Of a stretch of 64,000 bases of DNA, positions 20,126-29,481 are shown one piece after another. The notes beneath the pieces are model-generated. The model was not told the DNA's origin, did no database searches, and saw only the letters and a list, made by a program, of their open reading frames with translations. Made by a program: the position numbers and the translations under genes. Each line of letters begins with the position of its first letter. Within the stretch, counting starts at the first letter, position 1. The stretch spans positions 42,474-106,473 of the forward strand of contig CAZIEW010000004.1 in assembly GCA_964538515.1 (NCBI GenBank), read 5' to 3'. This stretch comes from CALBZH01 sp964538515 (GTDB lineage Bacteria; Desulfobacterota; Syntrophobacteria; Syntrophobacterales; Syntrophobacteraceae).

Positions 20126-20606
20126 TTACGGAGCCCTCCCTGAGCGTTTTTATCCTTCCCAGCCATTCTTCGCCGTTCACCCCCGACCAGCTCGCAACGC
20201 GATCGGTGTTGTCGACGCCGCGGTAATGCACGCGCAGTCGCCTCGAGCTCAGACGCGGGCCGGTCGCGCTCCCTTTGGTCTCCACTGCGGTAATTCGCTC
20301 GAGAGGGATGCGCAGGTCGACCGGGCGCTGAGTGAGTCTGAAGTAAAGGCCGTCTTCAGTCAGCACCAAGACCCCCAAGCCGCGCCATTGACCGTCCCAC
20401 TCCCTCCGCAGACCGCGTAACCGCGCTTTTGTGGCGAATAGCAGGATGGGGATTCCATGCAGCTGAGACCGTATCTCATACAAGGCAGCCCTTTCCGCGC
20501 TCCGCCGAAGCGCACGGATCAGGAAGAGTACCGGCACAACGACTGCGACACCACACCCCCCCACCAAGAGGATTCCGGTCCAGAAATCAGCGTTATCCAT
20601 CGGCAT
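20118..20606 (-). CDS. Membrane-anchored protein of unknown function
   Basis: 162 residues with one N-terminal membrane helix (about 10-32) and a cytoplasmic domain that looks like a small PH/GRAM-type beta fold (LVLTEDGLYFRLTQRP, IPLERITAVETKG, SSRRLRVHYRG). These phrases are typical of bacterial PH-like domains, but the assignment is a guess from pattern. It overlaps the moeA fusion start by 8 bases and so heads the operon with the PflX homologue. No strong Shine-Dalgarno is visible. Confidence 0.65.
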   Translation of the reverse strand: MPMDNADFWTGILLVGGCGVAVVVPVLFLIRALRRSAERAALYEIRSQLHGIPILLFATKARLRGLRREWDGQWRGLGVLVLTEDGLYFRLTQRPVDLRIPLERITAVETKGSATGPRLSSRRLRVHYRGVDNTDRVASWSGVNGEEWLGRIKTLREGSVNG

Positions 20607-21073
20607 GCATCATGTTGTGCTCTCTACGGGTGAATGAAACCTCGCCGCACGTTGAATCCTTTGACTCAGACCCATGTGCAGTCGGATTCCCTTTTATCCT
20701 AACCGTCGTTATCTGTGAACCCTTCAGAGAAAGGAAGGGCCCTTGGAGCTGACTGCGGGCCCAAGCGGAAGCATTGTTCTTGGCTCCGATGACGCAAGAG
20801 ACGGCGGCTGGCTCCTATCCCTTCAATGACGTAATACCTCGAATAACCCAAAGCTTAATCGTCTGCCGCGTGACTTCTCAATAGCCGTGGGCAAACGTGA
20901 GTGATGTGGCCGAGTTCTCCCAAACTGTCTTTCGTGTAGCCCTCAAAGCCGGAGCCGTGGCTCATTCAGCCGTTTCGTCTTGACAACACCATGATTCGAT
21001 GGTTTCCTGTGGCACCGTCCAAGCCGCCACTGATGGAGGAGCGGCATCAGGCGATCGCGCACCTGAATGAGGA
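20607..21073 (+). other. Intergenic stretch, no gene seen
   Basis: 467 bases between the divergent genes at 20606 and 21074. Short frames cross it on both strands, but none has a ribosome site or convincing composition. A TTGACA occurs near 20980 without a clear -10. It probably holds the promoters of both flanking genes. Confidence 0.5.
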
Positions 21074-21463
21074 ATGCGTTTGAAAGAGAAAACCTGCAAA
21101 GACAGAATGAGGGTGGTTTTGGGCCTCGCACTGGCCCTCTTTGTTCTTCTCGTAACCTCCTCGGTTCCCCTTTGCCATACCTGTCATCACCACAGGCCCG
21201 TCCTCCCCGGCACCGGCATTTCGCCGGAAACCACCCTCCCTGCCTATCCTTCGGTCGATTCCGAGGTTGAAGCGGACCGGCCGTGTCTGGCATGCATGTT
21301 CCTCAATGCCATCAATGCGAGTCAAATATCACTCTTCATCCTTGTCTTTGCGGTAGGACGAATCCTCGGCCTTCGGGGCCGCTCGCGTGAGGAGGGGATC
21401 ATTGCGCATTTTGTCGCCTTTGCTCTCCAAACGCGGGGCCCACCCTACCAATCCTGTGTGTAA
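21074..21463 (+). CDS. Possible small Cys/His-rich membrane protein
   Basis: 129 residues with an N-terminal hydrophobic segment (about 13-31) followed at once by a CxxC/His cluster, CHTCHHHRP, then a proline-rich loop, a second Cys pair CLAC and another hydrophobic stretch (about 82-100). The arrangement suggests an exported or membrane metal-binding protein. GAGGA abuts the ATG with no spacing, so a start at 21107 is also possible. There is no recognised family; it could be a chance frame, but composition favours a real gene. Confidence 0.45.
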   Translation: MRLKEKTCKDRMRVVLGLALALFVLLVTSSVPLCHTCHHHRPVLPGTGISPETTLPAYPSVDSEVEADRPCLACMFLNAINASQISLFILVFAVGRILGLRGRSREEGIIAHFVAFALQTRGPPYQSCV

Positions 21464-21601
21464 CGAATCCTCGGCTCGGCAGTTCGGGGCAGAAGATTGC
21501 CGGTGCCTTACCACACGATATTCTCACGATTTCTTTACAAGCAAGCTTTGATCAGGTCTCAGACAGGCTCCGTCTGTTACAAAGAAAAGGAGATACTGCC
21601 T

Positions 21602-23071
21602 ATGATTAATCGTTCATACCTTTATTGGTCGGTTCTCGGATGTGCTCTGGCTGTCGCTGCGGGATGCAGCACGGCGACTTCCCAAAAATCGGCATCTGTG
21701 GATCGCCCTGCTCGCTCCATGGCAGGGTCCGTGCCGGCACAGGAGGGTGGTGCGGGCAATTCGAAGTCCGAGCTGAGTCTCCCTGAGCAGCCGGCAATTG
21801 AGGCGTGGGTTCGGACCTTTTCAGGCCGAAACCACAAATCGTTCCAAACCCAGCTCGATCGCTCGACCCAGTATGTGAAGCCCGCCCAGGATATTTTCGT
21901 CGGTCGCGGCCTGCCGAAAGACCTCGTGTACGTTGCTCTGGTGGAGAGCGGATTCACCCCCAAGGCCCGGTCAAAGGCGAAGGCCGTGGGCATGTACCAG
22001 TTTATCCCGGACACAGGAAGACGGTTTGGACTTGAGCAAAATCAGTGGATCGATGAACGATGTCACCCATTGAAAGCCGCTCGAGCCGCCGCAGACTATC
22101 TTTCCGCTCTCTATGACCAATTCGGCTCGTGGCCATTGGCCCTCGCCGCTTACAACTGCGGAGAGAGGGCTGTTCAATCCACGCTCGATCGGAGCGGCCT
22201 CAAGACCTTCTGGGAGCTGGCCGACAACGGCTATCTGCCTTCTGAAACCCGTGATTATGTTCCAAAAGTTCTCGCCACGATCAAAATCGTGCGGAGTCCG
22301 CAACGCTATGGATTCTACTTGGGTCCGACACGGCATGTTGCGAAGCAGCCGACCGTTTCGGTTCCCGGCGGCGTCAAGCTATCCTGGGTGGGCAAGCAGA
22401 TTGGCGTTTCCGAAGATGTCCTTCAAAGCTGCAATCCTGAGCTCTGTAAACCGGTAACGCCGCCCGGATGTACCTCATACAATCTGTGCCTTCCCGAGGG
22501 AACCGGGGAGGGTGTGCTCGCGTCCCTTGTCGAGCGTGCCGAGGAGGAGCAACGGGAGGCGTTCGCGAGGACTTCTTCTTCGTCTCCATCGAGTGGTGGC
22601 TCTTCCCACGGCGGCCAGCGTGCTGACTCCCATCCGGGCGTTGCCCGGGCGGGCAGCGCTGTCAAGGAGCGAACTGCTTTGAACGTCAGAAGCTCATCGC
22701 ATTCCTCCAAGACAGCACGCACAACCAAGGTCGCCGCCGGCAATGCCGGCGCAATGGCGCGTGGCTCCAGCACCAAGGAAGCCAAGGAAACGAGAGAGGC
22801 AAAAGGCAAGTCCACTCCGCGCCAGGTTGCCTTGAATAAAGCTGCTGGTGCCAAACCGAAGAGCTCTGATGCCGCGCAGGCTGTAAAACGGCAGTCCGCC
22901 CCCACGGCTTCCGTGGAAGGAAAGGCGCGCATCGCCGCAAAGGCACCCGCAATTCAAAACGGCCCAAGCCCGAGTCAGAAGGCTGCGTCTTCATCGCGTA
23001 TCGTTGTGGCTTCCAACGATCAGGACAAGCTCACTTCAAAGAAAGCCCAGAAGAAGAAAGAGAAGCCTTGA
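21602..23071 (+). CDS. Lipoprotein lytic transglycosylase, MltD-like
   Basis: 489 residues; AAGGAG upstream fixes the start at 21602. A lipoprotein signal ends in the lipobox AAGC (Cys22). The SLT catalytic domain spans about 85-215, with catalytic Glu115 in VALVESGF, then GMYQFIPDTGR and ALAAYNCGE. It cleaves murein to 1,6-anhydro products. A single degenerate LysM-like segment (about 255-300) follows. The last 170 residues are low-complexity Ala/Ser/Lys-rich, perhaps a wall-spanning or cell-wall-binding tail. Length and order match MltD-type enzymes apart from this tail. Confidence 0.9.
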   Translation: MINRSYLYWSVLGCALAVAAGCSTATSQKSASVDRPARSMAGSVPAQEGGAGNSKSELSLPEQPAIEAWVRTFSGRNHKSFQTQLDRSTQYVKPAQDIFVGRGLPKDLVYVALVESGFTPKARSKAKAVGMYQFIPDTGRRFGLEQNQWIDERCHPLKAARAAADYLSALYDQFGSWPLALAAYNCGERAVQSTLDRSGLKTFWELADNGYLPSETRDYVPKVLATIKIVRSPQRYGFYLGPTRHVAKQPTVSVPGGVKLSWVGKQIGVSEDVLQSCNPELCKPVTPPGCTSYNLCLPEGTGEGVLASLVERAEEEQREAFARTSSSSPSSGGSSHGGQRADSHPGVARAGSAVKERTALNVRSSSHSSKTARTTKVAAGNAGAMARGSSTKEAKETREAKGKSTPRQVALNKAAGAKPKSSDAAQAVKRQSAPTASVEGKARIAAKAPAIQNGPSPSQKAASSSRIVVASNDQDKLTSKKAQKKKEKP

Positions 23072-23462
23072 GCGATGGGGGGCACGCGAGCGTTCCATTG
23101 ACCAAGTCGCAAAGCGCTTTGCCTGCGGATAGGCTTTGCCCTGCAGCCTGAGCCGAGCCATATTCTTTTCACAGGATCCTGGAAGAGCCCTGGCGCACTT
23201 TCTATGCCGTTAACCAAGGCTTTTCCAGATCCCGTGGACCGGGCCAAGCTGAAAATTACCCCCCTGATTCAGCCATAACTGCCGATCTTCGCCAAACTTA
23301 CCTGGGCCTCTGGTACAGAGGTGGCAGAAGTGCTGCAGCGGCACGAGATCGACGCTCGATGCCAGATTCCGGATGCTCGATGAAACGAGCGTGCAGCCGA
23401 AGGGATCTTGATCCCGCACCTGGCATCACGTCCGAATGATTGATGCGTCCCGCAATGCCGTA
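23072..23462 (+). other. Convergent intergenic stretch with a short palindrome
   Basis: 391 bases between the convergent transglycosylase and ClC genes. A perfect 14-bp palindrome (GCAAAGCGCTTTGC) lies at 23109-23122. No T run follows, so it is not a clear terminator. Small frames on both strands lack ribosome sites and are not called. Confidence 0.4.
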
Positions 23463-25256
23463 CTATGTCTCCCTGAGATCACTGATCTCCCGGTGATAGG
23501 CCTCCATGAGATCCTCCAGTCGAAGGATTCCGAGCAGGCCGCTTTCCATGTCGATGATCGGGATCTGCCCATACCCTGTCCGCAAGAACACAACCAACGC
23601 GTCGTAGAGGTTATCCCCCATCTCGACCGACACGGGAGGAGAAACGAGCTCGTCCAGCACAAGCAAATCTGCGATGTCTTCTTCAAAAATCACTTCTCTG
23701 AGGTCGCGCACCGCGAGAATCCCGCGTAAACGGTAGTCCTCGTCCACAACCGGGAAGAACGATTCCGGGGTCAACGTGAACAGCTTTTTGAATTGCCCGA
23801 AGGACATGTCTGCGGGCAGGACCGCAACCGACGCATCCTTCCGGTAGACGTCTCTAACCCTCATGGTTTCCAGTACATTGACGATCGTGTCCGATCGGTG
23901 GGCTGGAGAGTGGAATTTGTTCAGAACCTGCTTCTCATACAGACTCCAACGCTGAGAGAGGAGAATGGCTATAACGGATGCAAACATCAGCGGAACGACG
24001 AGTCCATACCCGCCCGTCATCTCACACACCATGAGGAGTGCACCGATCGGTGCCTTGGCAACACCGGCGAAAAAAGCGCCCATCCCCACCAATGCAAAAG
24101 CACCTGGCTGACTCACGATGGAGGGAAACCACTGGTGGCTCAGTTGTCCCACGGCTCCTCCGAGCATCGCACCGATGAAAAGCGAGGGGCCAAAGACTCC
24201 TCCACTCCCGCCGGACGAGATCGTGAAGGATGTCGCCAAGATCTTCACCGCAGCAATCGTGAACAGGAGTGGGACGGAAAGCTCTCCTCTCAAGGATTGT
24301 TGGATGGTGCCATAGCCGCCGCTCAAAACCTGTGGTGTCCAAAGGCCGACGATTCCGACCATGAGGCCGCCAAGGGCCGGGATGAGCATCTTCTTGGAAG
24401 GGATCTTTCGAAAGAAGGCGTCTCGCAGCCCGTAAAACACCCTGACATAGACGTAGCCGAATGGAACGCAGATCAGAGCAAGGATGCCGTAAAAGACCAA
24501 TTCCAGCGGATTCCGGAATCGAACCGGGGCAGTCTCGAAGATAGGCTCATGCCCAAAAATCCCTGTAAAGATGGCGTACCCCGTCACGGACGCGATGATG
24601 CACAGGATGATCCCCTCCGCCTCGAAGTCCTCACGGTACAATACTTCAACCGCAGTCAAAGCACCTCCCAAAGGCGCTCGGAAGATCGCTCCCAAGCCGG
24701 CGGCACATCCGGCGAGAAGCATCAAGCGTCTCTCTCGGGCGCTTAAGCCAAGGGCGCGTCCGACCCAAGAGCCGATTCCGGCTCCTATCTGCGCAATGGG
24801 CCCCTCTCGGCCGGCGCTTCCCCCGGTTGCCAGGGTGATGACCGAAGCAATGCCTTTGATGAACGGCACCCGGGTCCTGATATACCCGCCCTTGTTGTGA
24901 AAGGCATCAATGAAGGCATCGGTTCCATGCCCTTCGGCTTCCGGCGCCCAGGTGTACACGATGAATCCCGAGAGCAATCCGCCGATGGCCGGCAGGAGGC
25001 AGAGAACCCACTGACGAAATGGCGTATCGGCCACCAAGTCGACCAGATGCTCGCCTGCCGGCTTGACCGTCTGGTAGCCGGCAAGAACCTCCATGCAGAA
25101 GAACGTGGTCCATTCCAAAAGATAGAACACCGCACTGGCCATCAGACCGCTCAGAATGCCTATTGTCACGCTCAGCATGGTCCAACGGACGGTGCGTCGA
25201 TTCTTGAGACGGGCCAGCAGCGCCAATCCCTCGGTTCGTGTGGGAAACCGTATCAA
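23463..25256 (-). CDS. ClC-family chloride channel/antiporter with CBS domains
   Basis: 597 residues. The TTG start is supported by AAGGAG eight bases upstream. The ClC core (about 20-450) has GGSAGREGPIAQIGAGIGS and SSGGSGGVFGPSLFIGA, both selectivity-filter helices, and GMGAFFAGVAKAP. Two CBS domains (about 465-590) form a cytoplasmic regulatory module that binds adenine nucleotides in relatives. Whether it is a channel or a Cl-/H+ exchanger cannot be decided with confidence. It is monocistronic and divergent from the TrlF gene. Confidence 0.93.
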   Translation of the reverse strand: MIRFPTRTEGLALLARLKNRRTVRWTMLSVTIGILSGLMASAVFYLLEWTTFFCMEVLAGYQTVKPAGEHLVDLVADTPFRQWVLCLLPAIGGLLSGFIVYTWAPEAEGHGTDAFIDAFHNKGGYIRTRVPFIKGIASVITLATGGSAGREGPIAQIGAGIGSWVGRALGLSARERRLMLLAGCAAGLGAIFRAPLGGALTAVEVLYREDFEAEGIILCIIASVTGYAIFTGIFGHEPIFETAPVRFRNPLELVFYGILALICVPFGYVYVRVFYGLRDAFFRKIPSKKMLIPALGGLMVGIVGLWTPQVLSGGYGTIQQSLRGELSVPLLFTIAAVKILATSFTISSGGSGGVFGPSLFIGAMLGGAVGQLSHQWFPSIVSQPGAFALVGMGAFFAGVAKAPIGALLMVCEMTGGYGLVVPLMFASVIAILLSQRWSLYEKQVLNKFHSPAHRSDTIVNVLETMRVRDVYRKDASVAVLPADMSFGQFKKLFTLTPESFFPVVDEDYRLRGILAVRDLREVIFEEDIADLLVLDELVSPPVSVEMGDNLYDALVVFLRTGYGQIPIIDMESGLLGILRLEDLMEAYHREISDLRET

Positions 25257-25519
25257 AGCATCTTCTCCTTCTCCCGCAATGCAGCCTGATCGCTCGGAGC
25301 TTCATGGATCGTCCAAGCCCCGAATACCCGTTACACCGAATTAGTCAAATAGAATCTTCAAAATTCGGCCGTCACAGTTGCTCTCTGTCTGGTCACTCCA
25401 GGAAGATGTCCGCAACTCATCATTGACTCGTATCCGATATAGACATATCCTAGCGGCATCGTTGAAGGATCTAGAATTAAGCGGTGTATTGGCATTCTCA
25501 TCTTTGGGCTGACCGGTTC

Positions 25520-25550
25520 TTGACAATAGGCGCTCATCAGCGGGTAGATT
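25520..25550 (+). promoter_or_regulatory. Candidate promoter of the TrlF gene
   Basis: A perfect TTGACA (25520-25525) is followed after 19 bases by TAGATT (25545-25550). The spacer is longer than ideal. It lies 10 bases before the AGGAGG ribosome site, so the leader would be very short. A weaker pair, TTGAAG-17-TGTATT at 25462-25490, is an alternative. The surrounding 314-base gap (25257-25570) is richer in A and T than its neighbours. Confidence 0.4.
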
Positions 25551-25570
25551 GTGCAAAAGCAGGAGGAAGA

Positions 25571-28500
25571 ATGAGTTACAACAACCCGAAAGGATCGGTT
25601 TGGGGTAAGTGGGATCTGCTTGTTCACACCCCCTGCTCCATTGTTCAGAATTACGGTGGCAACAATGACATGAGCTGGAACGCATTTATTGCTGATCTCG
25701 AGAAGCTTCCTCCTGAGCTCAAGGTGATTGGTGTTAACGACCATTTGTTTTTCGACGGATACGAAAGGCTTCTCAAAGTTAAACGAGAACAGGGGCGACT
25801 CAAGAACCTCGATCTGATCCTTCCTGTCGTTGAGCTCAGGCTCGACCCGTTTGCCGGAGTCCTTCAGAAGGATAAATATGGTAGGTACCTGAATTCCGAT
25901 TGGAATCGAATCAATCTCCACATTATATTCGACCAGCTCGAGCCGGAGACTCTTCGACAGCAGTTCTTGGCCGCACTCGGGGAGTGTTACAACCTTATTC
26001 CGGATTCCAAGGAATTTTCCGAGAGATGGCAGACGCCGATTGCTCGCGACAGCGTCAGCAAGCTCGGTCAGGCAATCGTGGATGCCGCGCCCAAAGACAA
26101 GCCGGGCACCTATTTTAGCTTGGTCCAGGAAGGGTTCAACCACCTCTGTGTCTCGCTCGATTCGCTCCAGGGTGCGATGAAAACGCATGATTTGAGCGGC
26201 CGCTACCTATTGGCCGTCGGCAAGGCACAGTGGGAAGCCATGAACTGGGAGGACCCTTCGATTGATGACAAGCGTCTTGTCCTCAACCGAATGGATCTCG
26301 TCCTCACTTCCGCCAGGAATCCAGAGGCGTATCACGTTACGCGAAAGAAGCTGCGTGAGCTGAATGTCACGGATCGTCTGCTCGATTGCTCGGGCGCACA
26401 GGCCTTAAGCACCTCGAAGCACAGCGAGGACCGACTGGGCAGCTGTTTCACCTGGATTAAGGCCGATCCCACGTTTGCCGGTCTGCAGCAAGCTCTGAGG
26501 GAGATCGATCAACGGGTCTTCATCGGCGATCGGCCACCGAAGCTGTTGATCGTGGCACGCAATAAGACCAAGTACGCGGACTCGATCACGATCAGGAAGA
26601 GGGCCGAATCGTCTCTGCGGGACCCGTGGTTCGATGTTCACCTGCCGTTGAACCATGACCTGGTTGCCATCATCGGGAACAAAGGGAGCGGCAAGAGCGC
26701 CCTTGCCGACACGATCGCCCTTGCCGGTGATACGGGAAATTACGACGGTTTTTCATTCCTCAATGAACGGCGATTCCGCGATCCCAAGGCCAAGCTCGCG
26801 GCTCACTTTTTGGGCTCCCTCCAGTGGCATGACGGCACCGAGTCTCTCCGGCCGCTCGACGAAAACCCTCAAGCGTCGAGCGTGGAACGGGTCAAGTACC
26901 TGCCACAGAGTTACTTGGAAACCCTCTGCAACGAGCTTGCTGACGGCGGATCCTCCAGATTCGAAAACGAGCTGCGCAAGATCATCTATACCCATGTACC
27001 GGAAGAAGAGTGCATGGGGTTTTTGTCGCTCGACGAGCTCCTTCGCTTCAAGGTCTCCGAGCTCGAAGCGGAGCGAAAGCGGCTGACGGAACAGCTGTCG
27101 AAGATCAATGGGGAAGTCGTTGCCCTTGAGCGCAAATTGTCCCCGAGCTACCGGCAATCTCTCGAGCAGAATCTTGAAATCAAGCGCAGGGAGCTGGTCG
27201 CCTTGGAAAGCGCCATGCCTGCCCCGGTGGAGAACCCGCACGAGTCCGATTCTTCAAAGGAGCACTCAGCGACGGCAAACGCCCGACTCGCTGAGCTCGA
27301 AAATGAGCTGGCGGCCGTGCGCGACGACGAGCAAGCCGTGCGGCAGAAGAAAGCCGAGGCTGTCAAGGGTGCTGCCCACGTCAAACGCATCTCGCAGGCT
27401 ATCGGGAATTACCAGAAGCGTCACGAGGAGTTCATTCAGGAGCTGGAGTCCTTGTTTTCGGTCCTGGGCATCCATGGAGAAGCCCACGGCATCGTCACGA
27501 TGGAAGTGGATACCGCCGCCATCGATGAGCTCGAGGATTTCTTCCGGAAGGCATCTGAGGAGCAGGACGCGCTGCTCAGCGCGGAGGATCCGGGGAGTCT
27601 GAAGGGGCGTCGCAGGGCAGCCGAGGCCGAGATCAATGCGATCACGAACGCCATGGGAGAGCAGCAACGACTCTACTTGCTCTACAAGGAGCAGCTCGCG
27701 GCATGGGAGCTGGCGATATCGGAGCTGCGGGGGGACAAAGACAAGAGCGGGACGATCGCGTGGCTTGAGACGGAAATCCAGGCCTTGGATGCCTTGCATG
27801 CGAGGCGTGCGGAGCTGCGGGCATGCCGCCTCGACATTCTCAAGAGGCTGTATGAGCAGCTCGGGAAGATCGTGGACGAATATCGCAAGCTCTATGAGCC
27901 CGTTCAGACTTTCGTGCAGTCGGCGGAGCAGGTGGAGGTTCCACTGCCCCTCGACTTTGATGTCCGCATCGCGGAAGAAAATTTTCAGGCGACCTTCCTC
28001 TCCTTCATCAACGCGCAGGCACACGGGAGCTTTGCGGGCGTGGAGGAAGGCAGCCGGATCGTTCGCACGGCCCTCCAGGAAACAGATTTCAGGGACATGG
28101 AGGGTGTCATTTCATTCGTCGAGAAGATAGACGACCTTCTGCACTTCGACCGACGATCCGAGGCATCCAGCGATCTTGAGCTTTCTGTGCAGGATCAGTT
28201 GAAGCCCGGGACCAGCGTGGAGGACCTCTATGACTACCTGTATGGGCTCGGATACCTGTCGCCCAAGTATTCCCTGACGTACGACAATCAGGAGATCAGT
28301 CTGCTCTCACCGGGGGAGCGGGGCTTGCTGCTGCTCGTCTTTTACTTGCTCGTCGACAAGGACGACATTCCCCTCGTCATCGACCAGCCGGAAGAAAACC
28401 TCGATAACCAGACGATTTACCGGGTGCTGGTCACATGCATCAAAATGGCGAAGCAACGGCGTCAGGTGATCATGGTCACTCACAATCCGAACCTCGCTGT

Positions 28501-28669
28501 GGTATGCGATGCCGAGCAAATCATCTGCGCCGCATGCGACAAGGTCAGAAAGCATTTCACCTATGTGAGTGGTGCCATCGAATCCTCTGAAATCAAAGCA
28601 CGGGTCGTGGACATCTTGGAAGGGACTGCGCCGGCGTTTGTGAATAGGAAGCGGAAATACGGCTATTGA
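25571..28669 (+). CDS. TrlF-type PHP-domain SMC-like ATPase (probable defence protein)
   Basis: 1032 residues; AGGAGG at 25561 fixes the start. Residues 1-310 resemble a PHP phosphoesterase domain ending with the TWIKADPTFAGL signature of this family. An SMC/RecN-like ATPase follows: Walker A GNKGSGKSA (369-377), Q-loop LPQSYLETL, long coiled coils (about 500-780), ABC signature LSPGERG and Walker B LVIDQPEENLDN. TrlF-like ATPases are associated with defence. Two PHP metal motifs are degenerate here: motif I reads LVH at 17-19 instead of HxH, and the SDAH-like motif reads CSGAQ (273-277). NDH (56-58), E88 and H117 remain. It stands alone, with no partner gene. The family name is from memory. 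Confidence 0.8.
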   Translation: MSYNNPKGSVWGKWDLLVHTPCSIVQNYGGNNDMSWNAFIADLEKLPPELKVIGVNDHLFFDGYERLLKVKREQGRLKNLDLILPVVELRLDPFAGVLQKDKYGRYLNSDWNRINLHIIFDQLEPETLRQQFLAALGECYNLIPDSKEFSERWQTPIARDSVSKLGQAIVDAAPKDKPGTYFSLVQEGFNHLCVSLDSLQGAMKTHDLSGRYLLAVGKAQWEAMNWEDPSIDDKRLVLNRMDLVLTSARNPEAYHVTRKKLRELNVTDRLLDCSGAQALSTSKHSEDRLGSCFTWIKADPTFAGLQQALREIDQRVFIGDRPPKLLIVARNKTKYADSITIRKRAESSLRDPWFDVHLPLNHDLVAIIGNKGSGKSALADTIALAGDTGNYDGFSFLNERRFRDPKAKLAAHFLGSLQWHDGTESLRPLDENPQASSVERVKYLPQSYLETLCNELADGGSSRFENELRKIIYTHVPEEECMGFLSLDELLRFKVSELEAERKRLTEQLSKINGEVVALERKLSPSYRQSLEQNLEIKRRELVALESAMPAPVENPHESDSSKEHSATANARLAELENELAAVRDDEQAVRQKKAEAVKGAAHVKRISQAIGNYQKRHEEFIQELESLFSVLGIHGEAHGIVTMEVDTAAIDELEDFFRKASEEQDALLSAEDPGSLKGRRRAAEAEINAITNAMGEQQRLYLLYKEQLAAWELAISELRGDKDKSGTIAWLETEIQALDALHARRAELRACRLDILKRLYEQLGKIVDEYRKLYEPVQTFVQSAEQVEVPLPLDFDVRIAEENFQATFLSFINAQAHGSFAGVEEGSRIVRTALQETDFRDMEGVISFVEKIDDLLHFDRRSEASSDLELSVQDQLKPGTSVEDLYDYLYGLGYLSPKYSLTYDNQEISLLSPGERGLLLLVFYLLVDKDDIPLVIDQPEENLDNQTIYRVLVTCIKMAKQRRQVIMVTHNPNLAVVCDAEQIICAACDKVRKHFTYVSGAIESSEIKARVVDILEGTAPAFVNRKRKYGY

Positions 28670-28713
28670 TGCGGTTCTGCCCGCAACGGGCTCCACTAAT
28701 TTTGGATGAGGAA

Positions 28714-28748
28714 CCGTTTCAGAACGGCTTGATGCCCGTCTGAAACGG
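28714..28748. terminator. Hairpin between convergent TrlF and sodB genes
   Basis: Perfect 10-bp inverted repeat (28714-28723 and 28739-28748) with a 15-base loop that can itself pair. It is placed 45 bases after one stop and 50 after the other, so it is probably a shared terminator. No T run follows on either strand. Confidence 0.5.
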
Positions 28749-28797
28749 CCCTGTGCCGGTAGCTGGCGTATGGGCTCCCCAGGACACAACTTCGGGA

Positions 28798-29391
28798 TCA
28801 ACCCAGGCAGGAATTGACAAAATCCCAGTTGACCAGCTTGTCGACGAACGTGGTGAGATAGTCCGGTCTCCGGTTCTGATAGTCCAGGTAGTAAGCATGC
28901 TCCCAGACGTCCACCACAAGCAGCGGCTTCAAGCCGTCGGTGAGCGGATTAGCGGCATTGGGCGTCTTGGTAACCTGAAGCTTCGCTCCATTCAGGACCA
29001 GCCAGGCCCAGCCGCTGCCAAACTGCGTCACTCCTGCGTTCTTGAGCTCCTCGACAAACTTCTCAAAGCTCCCGAAATCAGCATTGATCTTCGATGCAAT
29101 GGCTCCCGTGGGAGCCCCGCCTCCATTGGGCTTCATGCATTTCCAGTAGAAGGAATGGTTCCAAACCTGAGCCGCATTGTTGAAAATGCCCACCTTGGCG
29201 GGGTCCCCGGCACTCTTTTTGATGATGGTTTCCAAATCCTGGTTTTCGAGGTCTGTGCCGGCAAGAAGTTTGTTGGCATTGTCCACGTAAGCCTTGTGGT
29301 GCTTTCCGTGGTGGAATTCCAGGGTCTTCTCACTGATGTGGGGGGCCAGAGCATTCTGGGGGTAAGGCAAATCCGGAAGCGCAATAGCCAT
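28798..29391 (-). CDS. sodB: Superoxide dismutase, iron type
   Basis: 197 residues; AGGAGG precedes the ATG at 29391. Metal ligands are the His in LEFHHGKHH, the His in AAQVWNHSFYW, and Asp and His in the signature DVWEHAYY. The Gln in NNAAQVWNH and the GSGWAWLV segment are features of Fe-SOD, not Mn-SOD. It converts superoxide to hydrogen peroxide and oxygen in the cytoplasm. It is the last gene of the run rbr - flavodiiron protein - sodB, 90 bases after its neighbour. Confidence 0.96.
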   Translation of the reverse strand: MAIALPDLPYPQNALAPHISEKTLEFHHGKHHKAYVDNANKLLAGTDLENQDLETIIKKSAGDPAKVGIFNNAAQVWNHSFYWKCMKPNGGGAPTGAIASKINADFGSFEKFVEELKNAGVTQFGSGWAWLVLNGAKLQVTKTPNAANPLTDGLKPLLVVDVWEHAYYLDYQNRRPDYLTTFVDKLVNWDFVNSCLG

Positions 29392-29481
29392 GTTCGTTCC
29401 TCCTGTGAAAAGCTGTTTCCTTGTCAATGGTCACCCTGCGCCTAACTCGCCGTTTGTCACTGCTACGGAGCTTGAGCAGAT

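Noticed and set aside
23109..23122. 14-bp palindrome as a terminator or attachment site
   Set aside because: No T run, no second copy and no integrase nearby; recorded only as a palindrome.
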